NCBI GenBank assembly: GCA_024195265.1
Contig: JAJLRJ010000006.1
Coordinates: forward strand, 13,276,139-13,340,138
DNA length: 64,000 nt
Reading direction: 5' to 3'
Source: Dendrophyllia cribrosa
Taxonomy: Eukaryota; Cnidaria; Anthozoa; Scleractinia; Dendrophylliidae
Position numbers and translations under genes: made by a program. Positions 34,752-46,226 of this stretch are shown piece by piece. Within the stretch, counting starts at the first letter, position 1, and each line of letters starts with the position of its first letter. The notes beneath the pieces were generated by a model that was not told the origin of the DNA, searched no databases, and saw only the letters and a program-made list of their open reading frames with translations.

Positions 34752-34985
34752 TGAGGAGCTTGAATCCTCCTGAACGTTTGAATTCTCCTGAGAGGGGTTT
34801 GAATCCTCCTGAGACGGGTTTGGATCCTCCTGAGAGGAGTTTGAATCCTCCTGAGAGGAGTTTGAATCCTCCTGAGATGAGTTTGAATCCTCCTGAGACG
34901 GGTTTGAATCCTCCTGAGACGGGTTTGAATCCTCCTGAGACGGGTTTGGATCCTCCTGAGAGGAGTTTGAATTCTCCTGAACGAA
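34752..34985. repeat. 21-bp minisatellite, about 11 copies
   Basis: The unit is close to tttgaatcctcctgagacggg, alternating gacggg and gaggag variants. Because 21 is a multiple of three, several frames stay open on both strands, giving heptad-repeat translations (RRIQTRL, NPPETGL, SGGFKPV). None has support as a gene. Confidence 0.92.
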
Positions 34986-35149
34986 GAAAACGATAAAAAG
35001 TTAATTGAATAATCAAAAACTGAGTGCTTCATGAAGGAGCGAATTCCACCAATAGAAGCGAGCGATGCAATTGGAGCAAGTCTTAAACCCCGGTTAAATG
35101 TTCTAATATTATTAGCCAACATTTGTTGGATGCCCGGCTGAATGTCCCA

Positions 35150-35318
35150 ATAGGTGGTTTTCACGTTACGTCACGGCGGCCATGTTGGTGCACACCTACA
35201 AAGGAATTTTAATGAACTTCTTTTGTCATGTACACCAACATGGCCGACATGGCCTTTGTCATTTGAGTCCCACAGGACTGAACGTCACGTGAGTGAAAAC
35301 CATCTATATGTTGGCCAA
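35150..35318. mobile_element. Inverted-repeat element
   Basis: Ends ggtggttttcacgttacgtc and gacgttcagtcc ... cacgtgagtgaaaaccatc are complementary in part, and internal cggccatgttggtg pairs with caccaacatggccg. The same motifs occur at 42.48-42.88 kb. Confidence 0.6.
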
Positions 35319-35425
35319 CATTTGTTGGATAGCATTGTTGAATGATTCTCCTCCTTTCCTCCTCGGGCCTAAGACGGTAAACCAACTGTTTCGCAGTCTA
35401 AAGCGACGTCATTTCAACGTTCTAA

Positions 35426-35672
35426 CGATGCGATTTTTGTCACACTCTCCAAGGCAACTTTTGTCGCAAAACTAGCGGCGATTTCTGTGCGATTCGGGTG
35501 CCGGACATTTGCGGCGATTTGATTTGGTTCCCCAAAAATCGTCGCAAAGCTGCATCAGGTTTTGGACATCGCGCGACAAATCATGCCGAAATCGCACTGA
35601 AATTGAAATCGTCGCAAGTTTACACACGTTATTTGAAGATGCAACGTGCGCGCGACGAAAATGATTACATCA
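35426..35672. mobile_element. MITE family with gtttacac ends, degraded copy 3
   Basis: Shares gcaacttttgtcgcaa, tagcggcgatttctgtgcga and ttgaagatgcaacgtgcgcg with the better copies. The right terminus is lost in unrelated sequence. Confidence 0.6.
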
Positions 35673-36007
35673 AAAAGAACGAAGTGCGAAGTGTGAAATG
35701 TGAAATGTGTTCAGTCTTTGGTTCTTTTTACTCTCACCGCCTCATTCGAGCCACTTTCTTCCTTGTTCTCTTCAGAATACCTCTTCCAAATTTGATAAAA
35801 ATAATAACCGGCCCCTGCGGCCAAACCGACAGTGGCACATGCCAGGAGAAATCTTTTCATCGTCAAACCTTTTTGAAAATAGCTCTATAACAAGCAGCGA
35901 GATACAACTGTGCGCAAAACACTTGTGAGAGTGTAATTAGTGTTAATGACGAAAGAAAGACGTTTGTAATTAATTAATGATAATGAGGGTAATTATCGTG
36001 CTGTTAA

Positions 36008-36197
36008 TAGGCCATTTGCACGATGACGTCATATGACTACAACTGCCAGAATCCCTCAGTCACTTGTTTTGTTGTGCAAATTAAGGCTATTGTTATTTAA
36101 ACCGCACTGGGATTACAAAATTTAAATAAGAAAGGAAAAACGAAATGAATTCTGGTAGTTGTAGTCAAATGACGCCATCGTGCAAATGGCCTATTAG
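36008..36197. mobile_element. MITE with TIR taggccatttgcacgatg
   Basis: Left end at about 36008-36040 pairs with 36165-36196 (gacgccatcgtgcaaatggc). Inner arms actacaactgccagaat and attctggtagttgtagt also pair. Non-coding. Confidence 0.85.
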
Positions 36198-36784
36198 AAG
36201 ACCTGCACTGGTGCGCGTTAAAAAGGGTTAATTTATTTCCATTCAGTTATTTATTTCGGTGTCTACCCGCCTGGAACCGGGGAGACGCTGAACCGTAACC
36301 AGAATTCCACTATATACTTCGTATAAGAAGAGTTTTGAGGTTGCTCGTAAGGTTTCCCTACTGGATTTACACTACGCATCGTACTACATGAAGTACATCA
36401 TGGATGTTAGTGTGATTTATCGAATCAGTGACGTAAGGGATACGACACAAATGTTTATTATCAATCAAGTAATTTTGAACAACTCTCTAATTATTATTTA
36501 GTGAACATTTAGTTACTTTTCACGAAATTATCTTTATAGTTCAAAGCTGTAAATGAGGTCCAAAGAATGCGTCACGCTTGAGAATATTGCCTAGAATAAA
36601 CCAAACGAATAAAGATGTATACCCTTCAGGTAGACACATGTACGCGTCGCTGCCAATTTTTCATTTTCCGACCACGCACTCTGGAATAACAATGAGGCCC
36701 GTCCACACTTATCTATTTCAAAATTCTCAGTGCCTTTATTTGGCCCATAAAGATGCAAAATATATTCGTTTACTCTGGCGTTTT

Positions 36785-37880
36785 CATGTCGCTTTACCCG
36801 CGTTTACATTACAGCGTTTGGTAAGGAAAAGTCGCACACGAGCCATAGGGTACCCACACAGCCAAAGCTTAACCCGCGTTCACATTAGTGCATTTTCCTT
36901 TGTAAACGTATGGTAAGGTAACGTCGCACACGGGCCACAGGGAACCCACACAGCCAAAGCTTAACCCGCGTTCACATTAGTACGTTTTTCTTTGAAAACG
37001 TATGGTAAGGTAACGTCGCGCACGAGCCATAGGGTACCCACACAGCCAAAGCTTAACCCGCGTTCACATTAGTGCGTTTTTCTTTGAAAACGTATGGTAA
37101 GGTAACGTCGCACACGAGCCATAGGGTACCCACACAGCCAAAGCTTAACCCGCGTTCACATTAGTACGTTTTTCTTTGAAAACGTATGGTAAGGTAACGT
37201 CGCGCACGAGCCATAGGGTACCCACACAGCCAAAGCTTAACCCGCGTTCACATTAGTACGTTTTTCTTTGAAAACGTATGGTAAGGTAACGTCGCGCACG
37301 AGCCATAGGGTACCCACACAGCCAAAGCTTAACCCGCGTTCACATTAGTGCGTTTTTCTTTGAAAACGTATGGTAAGGTAACGTCGCACACGAGCCATAG
37401 GGTACCCACACAGCCAAAGCTTAACCCGCGTTCACATTAGTACGTTTTTCTTTGAAAACGTATGGTAAGGTAACGTCGCGCACGAGCCATAGGGTACCCA
37501 CACAGCCAAAGCTTAACCCGCGTTCACATTAGTGCGTTTTCCTTTGTAAACGTATGGTAAGGTAACGTCGCATACGAGCATTAGGGTACCCACACAGCCA
37601 AAGCTTAACCCGCGTTCACATTAGTGCGTTTTTCTTTGAAAACGTATGGTAAGATAACGTCGCACACGAGCCATAGGGTACCCAAACAGCCAAAGCTTAA
37701 CCCGCGTTCACATTAGTACGTTTTTCTTTGAAAACGTATGGTAAGGTAAAGTCGCACACGAGCCACATGGTACCCACACAGCCAAAGCTTAACCCGCGTT
37801 CACATTAGTGCGTTTTTCTTTGAAAACGTATGGTAAGGTAACGTAGCACACGAGTCACAGGGTACCCACACGGCCGGAGC
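36785..37880. repeat. 92-bp satellite array, about 12 copies
   Basis: Successive aacccgcgttcacattag blocks start at 36871, 36963 and 37055, so the unit is 92 bp. Units contain ctttgaaaacgtatggtaag, cacgagccatagggtaccc and cacacagccaaagctt. Alternating variants (gtgcg/cgcacac and gtacg/cgcgcac) suggest partial dimeric higher-order structure. The first and last units are the most diverged. Confidence 0.95.
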
Positions 37881-37882
37881 TT

Positions 37883-38136
37883 AATCCAGTTTCTGTAGCA
37901 TGAAGCAGCTTGAAATATTGTTACTCCCTCCTGGATGAGATGCTAGTCCATCACAAGGTTACCCCCAGAATTTTGTCGCGGGTACCTATGTCTACACCTG
38001 GGCAGAGAGAAACAATGTGGAGTAAAATTTCTTCTCTAAGGAGGTCTAAAGGAACAATACGACAGCCGAGACCGGACTGTTCGAACCACAGATCTTCAGA
38101 TCTGAAATCCAACGCGCTAACCACTCGTATGCCCCA
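37883..38136 (-). mobile_element. tRNA-derived SINE, copy 1
   Basis: Minus strand. The tRNA-like head is at the right (gagtggttagcgcgttgg; tgtggttcgaac = A and B boxes), followed by a body shared with 42601-42845 (ctggatgagatgctagtcca, aggttacccccag, cacctggg). Confidence 0.8.
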
Positions 38137-38415
38137 GTTCAATATACTCCGCCTAACATTCTCATGAAAACGATTGATGAAAAATTGAATTATTTTCGTT
38201 TTAATCGAGTCATTTTGAAGGTGAAATCCGTATGAATGCAAAACCGTTCTAATATCAAAATAAAAGTGAAATCTGCAAAGGAACGCAAACAATTATGCTG
38301 CTAACGGTATACGTCGGATCTGCGAGAGACCTAACCAGCCAAAAAATGAACAAACAATAACGAAACGGCTGTCCACGGTTGCGATCCTACTTTATCGGTT
38401 TCTGTCGTGGTGTCT

Positions 38416-38870
38416 CCCCCGGGGGGGGGGGGGGGGGGGGTACTCGGCAAATTTTTGGGCGGGGGTGTGCCGCTGGGACTCTGAGACCCTTAACCTATAC
38501 TAGACCATTTTAGCTGAATTTTGCAACCCTATTCTAGACTAAACACCGAAAAACCCTACCCTATCCTAGACCTATTCCAGACTCGCTATTTTCCAGAAAC
38601 TCGTTCACAATCATAGTCTAAGATGCCAGGGGTCAGTAAAAATGCCGTAAACGGCCAGCCGTACCGATTTATAAATGCCATTTGCCAGTAAAACCTTGTC
38701 TAGACTAAATTCTTCACGCAACTGGTCAGTTTCGCGGAAAATGATACCCTATTCTAGACCAAAAACCTCTGATTACTATACCCTATCCTAGACTAAACTG
38801 CCTGAAAACCATACCCTTCACAGCGGCACATACCTATATAGCTCATATATGGGAGTACCCCCCCGGGGGT
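38416..38870. mobile_element. G/C-capped inverted-repeat element
   Basis: Starts ctcccccggg with a run of about 20 G then tactc, and ends gagtacccccccggggg. Interior repeats: ccctaccctatcctagacc, ataccctattctagacca and similar. Inner ends tgccgctggg and acagcggcac also pair. Homopolymer length may be unreliable. Confidence 0.75.
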
Positions 38871-38944
38871 GTCTCGCAAAGTGTTTCTTTACGTAGTCAG
38901 ATCAGCCCTGCAGTTTATTGTATGTTTCTAATATCAAAACCGTA

Positions 38945-39475
38945 AAGCGTCGTTTTCACTAGACTTGCCACAAGTCGACCTTCGCTTTTTTAGTCGAGTT
39001 TTATTCGAAAAATTTGCGCGCTGAATTAAGTTAAGTCGCAAAGGACGACTTGTTTCACTTGCAACAATTATTTGAATCAGACGCGTAATTTTTGGCGCGA
39101 AAAAATGATTGACATCTCGCAAATTACACTAAAAATTACATTAAAACTTTTTCTTTTCATTTTCAATCTTTTAAATGCGTGCTATTACTCCGAGAATGCA
39201 GAACTTCAGTTTTGAAAACCAAGTACAAGGCGAGCGCGGTAACCATTTTGTGTAAAATTTGATATTCTTGTCCGAGTAAGATCGATTTTTCAGCGTGTTG
39301 ACCGCGCGCGAACCTATGACGTTGATCAGGAATTGCTTGTTCATTGGCTAATATGCTTCTTACGTCACCGGTGGAAATTTCCCGCGCTGCAAGTGGGACA
39401 AGTCCCTTCCAACGAAGAACCTAACTTACGAAAATTAGTATTGGAAGGGACTTGTGGCAAGTCTAGGTTTTCACT
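38945..39475. mobile_element. Inverted-repeat element, about 530 bp
   Basis: Terminal arms gttttcactagacttgccac (38952-38971) and gtggcaagtctaggttttca (about 39450-39470) are complementary apart from small gaps. The right end runs into a second fragment with aacttcagcgcttatg-type motifs. No coding capacity. Confidence 0.65.
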
Positions 39476-39549
39476 AGCGATATAAGCACAAGCTTCAGCG
39501 CTTATGTCCAGTGAAAACGGGCCCGACAAGCGGCAAGCATAAGCCTAAA

Positions 39550-41100
39550 GATCAATCTTACGCTTATGTCAATGTTGGTATTGCCCACTCCAGAAACTAT
39601 TAACTAGAAATACGTATCTCGCAGAACCTCGCGAAGCTCGGGGGAGGATGCACTGCAAAATGTTAACGATGTGGGAGGAATAGATGGAATTTCTGGTTTG
39701 ACTGGAAAGGTTGGGTTGCTTGCTGGCAATAGCCCCAAAAGTTAAGACATTTTTGTTCCCAGTCTCTTCCATTAACTTGTACTTTGTGCCCTGTCTTCCT
39801 AAAATAAAATAAATGGGAGCTGGTACTGGTCAGTTTTGGGTTTTGAGCTGTGGTTTGCTGTAACTGCTATGAGACTGGGTACCAAACGATCCTCAGGCCC
39901 TTCCTCCACCCTCCCCTCCCCATACCTTCATTAATTTTTGTCAGAAGGAAAACTGGTCTGAAAGTGGATGTATTAAGTACAGTTGTGGACATGGTCCAGG
40001 ACAATATGCAGTGGTGTTCTGTTTATTTCAATTGTTTCAATTAAATTCCATTTTTGAAGCTTGTGAGTGCGATCTCCCAAATTAACCTGTTCCCTTTAGA
40101 TACTGCTATAGTTTTGTTCTATATATATATAAAGTCAACCCGAGATTCTATCGCCCTACAGCGATCAACGCGCGATCCCCACGCGCGACAAATTTATAAA
40201 CCTCGCTTCGCGAGGAAAAATACTATAATACTCTTTAAAGTGCAGGTTTGGGTGGTGCTCGATGTAAGCCTCATTTTTCCAATTTCTTTTATTTTCAGCA
40301 CGAACTGCACGTGCTAAAATTGCTTCAACTTCTTGGCAATTTGCATACGGTGAACATTTGTATGCGAACACACAATGCTACGTCCTAGCGTTCCTACATG
40401 TACTCTGAATTCCATTGTGCCATTTTAAAGGAGACTTGAATAATTACACCCCGGTGAGGCTGAGCCTGCGCATAAGAGTATTATGGTATTTTTCGAAGTG
40501 GCCAATTAGTCGTATTCACTTGACGCAAATTCTTATGCTTCAGGCTTAATGCTACGGGGTTTTCTTTTTATTCAGTCTTATGAATTATGGATGAGTTTAA
40601 GAAACCAAAGTATTTGACAGGATCATTTTTTTTAAAAACTAGTAACACAGTCTCGACTGTTCTAGGTTCTCCGAAACCCAGGAAAATTCATTTGTTATTA
40701 AATTTGTTTCTAATATATTATCCAGTAATAGATTCTTACATTAAAAAGCATTCTAGTTCATGTTTGTGGAACTATTATAATGAATAGACCTTTTGACCGA
40801 TAAGGCAGCCATATTTATTTTGCCTCCCGAGCATCCTGAATGACCATGGAAGATCGGTCAAAAAGTCTATTAACTAAACTAATGTTGATCACAAGTAGAT
40901 ACTTATTCCTCTCAGAACTAAATAGTAAAGCGAAAGTGCACACAAAAATTACCTCCTGCAAGGAGACAACAATTTCCACAACTCATAGTCATAGGATATT
41001 AATCACTAATAAATTCTTTAATGGGGCATCAATATTAAATATATAAAACAAAAGAATAGTGGCCAATCAAGAGGCGGAATCTCACTGCCTCCTTACTGGT
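39550..41100. other. No gene seen
   Basis: AT-rich, with only short ORFs lacking recognisable domains. An internal cgcgatcccc/cgcgcgacaa cluster near 40165-40195 and the atggaagatcggtcaaaaag block near 40846 look like repeat fragments. Confidence 0.35.
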
Positions 41101-41149
41101 GAAAACTTGCAGGGGTTGTAAATTTCTTTAACTCTTGGCAGCAATTCAA

Positions 41150-41981
41150 GGCCCAATGGGCTGAAAAATTTTCTCAGGCTCCCAACTTAAATGAAGTCTG
41201 GTTCCATGACTGAACATAATGTTTATATGAATAATGAAAGCTAAGTAGATTCATCACAGCTAAAAAAAGTTGCATGGTTTTGGTGCATACGTCAGCTGAT
41301 TTTCCTATCAAAAAGTAGCACGTGCAGCTCACCGGAAATAAAAATACTGTGTAAAATCGCGCGAACCAGAAATAAATCGTGCATAAAATATTCCTCTTTA
41401 TCTCAAAACTTTGCTCGGTGACCTATGTTGAATTTTTTCATGCAAGTAGCATTCAACTTTATCTAACATTTGAGACATTTTGGAAAAAAACTGTACAGTG
41501 GAATTTTTTTAAATCTTTAAAAGGCCTTTTTCGATTTATCTCGATTTCCACAATACAGATTTTTTTCAAATTTACACAGGAGGTGAGGAATATTGCAAAC
41601 TTTTAAAAACGCTTATAAAAAACATAGGTCACCGAGTTAGTTTTAAAGATAGATTTAAAAAACTGACTTTTGAGGGGTATCTCTTTGGAGGGTTATAGTT
41701 ACCATGACAACAAATATGACGTCATAAATGGTCCATGTCATAAGCTTATCTACAATTTGTTTCGGAGACTAAAACCATAAAATTTTAATGTGTAATTGTT
41801 CTGACATGTACATAAGCTGTAAGAAACCCTTTCGAGCCTTCTTTAGGCCCAATTGGCTGAAAAATTTTCTCAGGCTCCCAACTTAAATGAAGTCTGGTTC
41901 CATGACTGAACATAATGTTTATATGAATAATGAAAGCTAAGTAGATTCATCACAGCTAAAAAAAGTTGCATGGTTTTGGTG
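41150..41981. repeat. 136-bp direct repeats flanking a small inverted repeat
   Basis: 41150-41285 and 41846-41981 are nearly identical direct repeats (gctgaaaaattttctcaggc ... gttgcatggttttggtg). Between them, ctcggtgacctatgtt (about 41412-41427) pairs with aacataggtcaccgag (41622-41637). No ORF of interest lies inside. Confidence 0.85.
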
Positions 41982-42482
41982 TATTTTAATAAAAATTGGC
42001 ATGTATACAGTCTAGGCCTAGCTACAAATATACGGATATTGTTTTAGATATTTAGAAGCTCCTGGGATATTTAGAAAATTCTGAGATATTCAGAAAAAAA
42101 AAAAAAATTAAATTAGGGATTTTGCTATGGTTTTATTACTTTTATGAGTTCACGCATGTTTTTTTCTTTTAAACTTGAGATGGAATCTACTTTGGGGCTC
42201 AATTAAGTGTCAGCAGTGGTCCTGTTCAGCGGTTTTCCTCGCGAATGTTATATACCATGAGTCTTAGTACGTCGGGCAGTCACTTTGTATAGACTGTGAC
42301 GCATTCCCGTCTTGCCAATGAATGATGTTTTTGATTTTATAAAGTCGTTATTGTGATATTTATAGAAAAATGTTAAGAAAATATTTGAGATATTTAGAAA
42401 TTTTCAAGATATTTCGGAAAAATATTGAGAATTTCCGGAAAGATATTTAGGCGATTTTACGTGATATTTGTAGCTAGGCCTA

Positions 42483-42882
42483 ATACAGTCGTTGTTTTCA
42501 TGGCGGCCATGTTGTTGGTCAGAACAATGAAATTTCCATCCTTTGGGAATAACACTATTTTTATGCAAACGATTTCTATTGTTTCTGACCACCAACATGG
42601 TAAGTCTTCACAAGCCTAATGGCTCACAACTGCCGGTTTAACCCAGTTTCTGTAGCATGAAGTGACTGAGAGTATTACTGCTCCCCCCTGGATGGGATGC
42701 TAGTCCATTGCAGGGTTACCCCCAGCATTATGTTGCCAGTACCCATTTATACACCTGGGTGGGGAGAGACAACATGGAGCAAACTTTCTTGTCTGAGGAA
42801 ACAATGCAATGACAGAGACCAGGCTCGAGCCACAGACCTCCAATAACCACCAACATGGCCGTCGTGAAAACCATCTATTGTG
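42483..42882. mobile_element. MITE interrupted by a SINE (copy 2)
   Basis: The MITE has ends gttttcatggcggccatg and catggccgtcgtgaaaacc. A 245-bp minus-strand SINE (42601-42845), related to the one at 37.9 kb, is inserted in it and is flanked by direct 13-bp copies of accaccaacatgg (42588-42600 and 42846-42858). The SINE is 5'-truncated: its tRNA head is mostly missing. Confidence 0.85.
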
Positions 42883-43411
42883 AATACCAAAATTGCCTCT
42901 GTCATTTTCATACACATTCATACTCATTTTGACCCTTTGAATTTACTTGTGTACCATAAATCTTTGAATAAGCAACCCCTCGGAATTAAGCGCCCTGATA
43001 TCTCAGCCAAAATTCTAAATAAGCCCCCACAATAATTGAATAAGTGCCCCTCTCCTCTAACCTGCTACTCATTTAAAAGAGATCTAACTTCTCACTTTAT
43101 TAATTTCTACTAATTTATACTATTAACTGATATTTTGTGCTATTTTTTGCTATTTCCATACAGTTTCTTTTTTTTTTTTTTATTAATTACTTATTAGTTA
43201 TTTACTTTATTTCATTTTATACGAGTATATTTGTTCTGTAATCCCTACTTCTATTTAAGGTGTGTACATTAAATTTAGTTAATCTATGTTAAGCCACTTT
43301 TCTGACTCGCGTGTATATTATTTTTAATTAATAAATGATGGTTACCCAACTAGTTTAGCTTTTTAGTTATTTTGGGTAACCAGCTACTGTATCTATTTTT
43401 AATTTATATAT

Positions 43412-43585
43412 TATGTATATGTTGTGGTTCAAATTTTTCTTTAGTTTAAAAATTTTCAAACCAGTTTGTTTTTATTTTTCTTTGTCTCAGATTCATTATC
43501 ATATTCAGAGACAAAGGAAAACAAAAAGACTGGTTTAAAAAAATTAAACCAAAGAAAAATTTGAACCACAACATATACATCTTTG
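43412..43585. mobile_element. Foldback element
   Basis: atatgttgtggttcaaattt on the left pairs with aaatttgaaccacaacatat on the right; arms of about 70 bp with small mismatches. A (gtt) microsatellite follows at 43610-43627. Confidence 0.82.
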
Positions 43586-43824
43586 TAACTTTACAGTGCG
43601 AATAAACGTTGTTGTTGTTGTTGTTGTCCCCTCCCTCTCATTTCGTTATGAGCAAAAAGTTACATAACAAAACTATTAAAATGACCATCTGGCCACAATT
43701 GGGAGAAAATTAAATACCGTAAGTGCCCTCCATGAGTAATGATGATAATGGTGGGGTATAGTTCAGAGTACATTGCTGATATTCAGAAGGGTTGGTTGAT
43801 GATTGTTTTGCTTTCAACTCTTTA

Positions 43825-45012
43825 CTATGGTTTAAACATCAAGTAAAATTCTGCAAAGTGTTTCAATCGGCTACTAAGACTTGAATGAACACCAATGTGA
43901 CTGACCATGTTAGGGATCACCAAGTACCGCTCCAAATTGCTTTTCTTTGCGAAGTCATCGATGGCAACATCCATAGGATATGTGTCACTACAATTCACTG
44001 ACTTCAAAAAGTTAGCAAGCTCAAGAGCACGAGATCTCTGATAAAGAACCCCAGGTGTGCAACATCCACGTGCCTTGACGACAGAATACATGAAAGGAGA
44101 GAGTTTCCTTAATTCTATCAAATGAACTCTGCCCACAGTGTAAACAAGCAAGACAACATATACTGAACATACTATGAAGGTACAAGACAAAGACAGCTTT
44201 TTAGTTCTTCTTCTGTTTTTGAATCTCAAATCCATCCAAACGCCTACACATCCCCCCAGAACACCAATCAATATAAGTTCTGGTGATTCAGGCCATCCAA
44301 ATCCTTGCCACTTCTCGGGGTAGTAGAGCTTCAAAAACGCCCAATCTCTGTGTGTTTTCAAGAACTTCCAAGGCATTTTATGTTTTAAAACAAAGCGAAG
44401 ATCCTTAAGAAAATTTTCTGATGGTAAAGCATCATCCTCGATCATTAAAACGTAGGTAGAGTTGTGCTGTAAAGCTGTTTCTAAACCCACGATATAGTCT
44501 TTTTTTTCGCGTGACTTCAAGTTCGAAGTGAAAGGCGCAGAACTTTTAATCACGGGCATAAAATTCGACAGATAAAGCGCATCATCGTTCAGCCCAGAGT
44601 TGGAATTTGAGTTTAGAACAGTGATGAAACTTTTCCTTCCATCGTTTGCTATTTGAGGAAGCAAACGAGCAGCCACTTGCAATAAATAATGTGTGTTGGA
44701 AGCCCGGTATGCGGTCAACAGCACAATCAAGAACTCGATTTGTCTCCCTTGATCGAAGGTGCGAAGAGGCATCGCACTTTGTTTTAAACTATTTAAAATT
44801 TCCTTGGCCTGTTTAGTTCTTTCATCGTTCTGGGCTTCGAGGATTTTGTAGGGTTCCTTTGGCTTGGCGAAATAAGTAGAGAAACCAAGTTTGTGGCAGA
44901 GCAGTGGAAGCACAAAAATGAAAGTTAGGATATAAATCATGGCAACAAAGAAGCCATTTTTCCCAGACAAGGACACGCATACACGGAAAAACTGCCTGCT
45001 AAGCCTTCCCAT
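43825..45012 (-). CDS. PGAP4: PGAP4/TMEM246-like GPI-anchor GalNAc transferase
   Basis: Single exon, 395 aa, close to the human length of about 400. By homology it adds the GalNAc side chain to the first mannose of GPI anchors in the Golgi. The start at 45012 gives MGRLSRQFF followed by a transmembrane segment (FVAMIYILTFIFVLPLL); the frame stays open to 45252 but that extension is repeat-derived. Family blocks: YKILEAQNDERTKQAKEIL, FLIVLLTAYRASNTHYLLQV, the metal-binding-like MIEDDALPSENF near residue 192, and WAFLKLYYPEKWQGFGWPE. Two tandem hydrophobic segments follow (about 245-262 and 272-294), matching the known insertion of two transmembrane helices within the PGAP4 catalytic fold. The C-terminal part has GCCTPGVLYQRSRALELANF. 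No break was seen. A degenerate copy lies at 47.3 kb. Confidence 0.92.
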   Translation of the reverse strand: MGRLSRQFFRVCVSLSGKNGFFVAMIYILTFIFVLPLLCHKLGFSTYFAKPKEPYKILEAQNDERTKQAKEILNSLKQSAMPLRTFDQGRQIEFLIVLLTAYRASNTHYLLQVAARLLPQIANDGRKSFITVLNSNSNSGLNDDALYLSNFMPVIKSSAPFTSNLKSREKKDYIVGLETALQHNSTYVLMIEDDALPSENFLKDLRFVLKHKMPWKFLKTHRDWAFLKLYYPEKWQGFGWPESPELILIGVLGGCVGVWMDLRFKNRRRTKKLSLSCTFIVCSVYVVLLVYTVGRVHLIELRKLSPFMYSVVKARGCCTPGVLYQRSRALELANFLKSVNCSDTYPMDVAIDDFAKKSNLERYLVIPNMVSHIGVHSSLSSRLKHFAEFYLMFKP

Positions 45013-45252
45013 GTGCTCGGTAAGTGAATGCAAGTCACAAAAACATTTGGTGTTCAAAACTAATATGATTGAAAGACAAGAGCGGCCGCCATCTTGGATT
45101 GAAAACAACCCAAAGACCCTGGGAACGAGATTGTTGTCCAGAGTCATTGCGTAACATTGCGTCTGTCTTTGGCCAAAGACCCTGGGGGAAAAGTTGCAAT
45201 TGATAAAAATAATGAACACCCCAAGGCCAAAAAAAAAAGTGTTGTGGAACAA

Positions 45253-46220
45253 CCTACATGATCTATTTTAAACGTAAACTGCTTCACTACAGTATTGAAT
45301 GAGTTCAATACGTTTTATACTCGAAAACCGTGGACGAAGATCCTGCTGGTTTTTCGTTGGATCTCACAGGAGGAGACCTTCAAAAGCAGCTTTCTATTAT
45401 GTTATAGACCAATATCACGCTAGCATGGCATGAAAATATATTTAATTTAATGGAGAAAAGAGTCCAGTATCAAATCCAGCACATCAATATTAGTAAAAGT
45501 GTAAAGTTTCGTAAAGATTGCTCGTACACTGACGGAGATATGAACTTTTAAAACTTAGTACTCTGGCCTAATTTTTACAAAGAAAAGTATGGGAAAAACA
45601 CGAAAACGAGGCTGGACGGGCACTCTATGCCCGTCCACCATACATTTCTTTGTAAAAATGCTCAGTTTCAAAATTTCATATCCTCGTCAGTTTGCTAGCA
45701 ATCTTTACAAAACTTTGTAATCGCGTTCGAAGAACGCAATCCTAATTTCGTGTTGGTTGTCCTGTGGTTTATGTGCAGTAAAATTTGAGATTTTTTGGTA
45801 GACGGTCTTCTAAATGGCCGCCCCTATTGGTTTTTTTTTCAGGGGCTCATTTCCGCCGGAAATTCCTGCGAACGCGTCTCCATAATCTCTGATTACTGCT
45901 AGTTTTACTAATATCGATATGCTGAATTTGATGCTGGGTTCTTTTCTCTAATAAACTAAATATATTTTTGTGCCATGCTAGCGTGATATTGGTCTATAAT
46001 TTTAGTTTAATGTTAGTTAGTTTAGTTAGGTATAATAGATCTTAATTTTATCTTTTTAAATAACTGTATGCGAAGGAATTTTTACCGTGTCTAAATAAAG
46101 TTATCATTCATTCATATTCATTCAGGGGACGGGGGGGGGGGGGGGGGGACTGGAACCCAGAACCTCCGAATCACAAACCCAGCGCCCAACCACCACAATG
46201 TAGTTCGTGCCACTCGTGTC
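45253..46220. other. No gene; inverted-repeat remnant
   Basis: Block tagaccaatatcacgctagcatgg near 45408 pairs with ccatgctagcgtgatattggtcta at about 45973-45998, defining an element of about 590 bp without coding capacity. An internal segment (atttgagattttt, aaatggccgcccctattg, tcatttccgccggaaattcc) also occurs at 33065-33135. A G-run of about 17 bases lies at 46129-46149. Confidence 0.6.
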
Positions 46221-46226
46221 ACGGCG

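Noticed and set aside
34676..35164. 162-codon frame with RRIQT heptads
   Set aside because: Most of it is the 21-bp minisatellite, which keeps other frames open as well.
36785..37880. CRISPR-like regular spacing
   Set aside because: The whole 92-bp unit is repeated, with no unique spacers, in a eukaryotic context.
41150..41981. LTR retrotransposon
   Set aside because: No TG...CA ends, primer-binding site or coding sequence between the repeats.
45013..45252. N-terminal extension of PGAP4
   Set aside because: The open frame upstream of the chosen Met is built from the dispersed accctgggaacgag repeat and precedes the normal transmembrane start.
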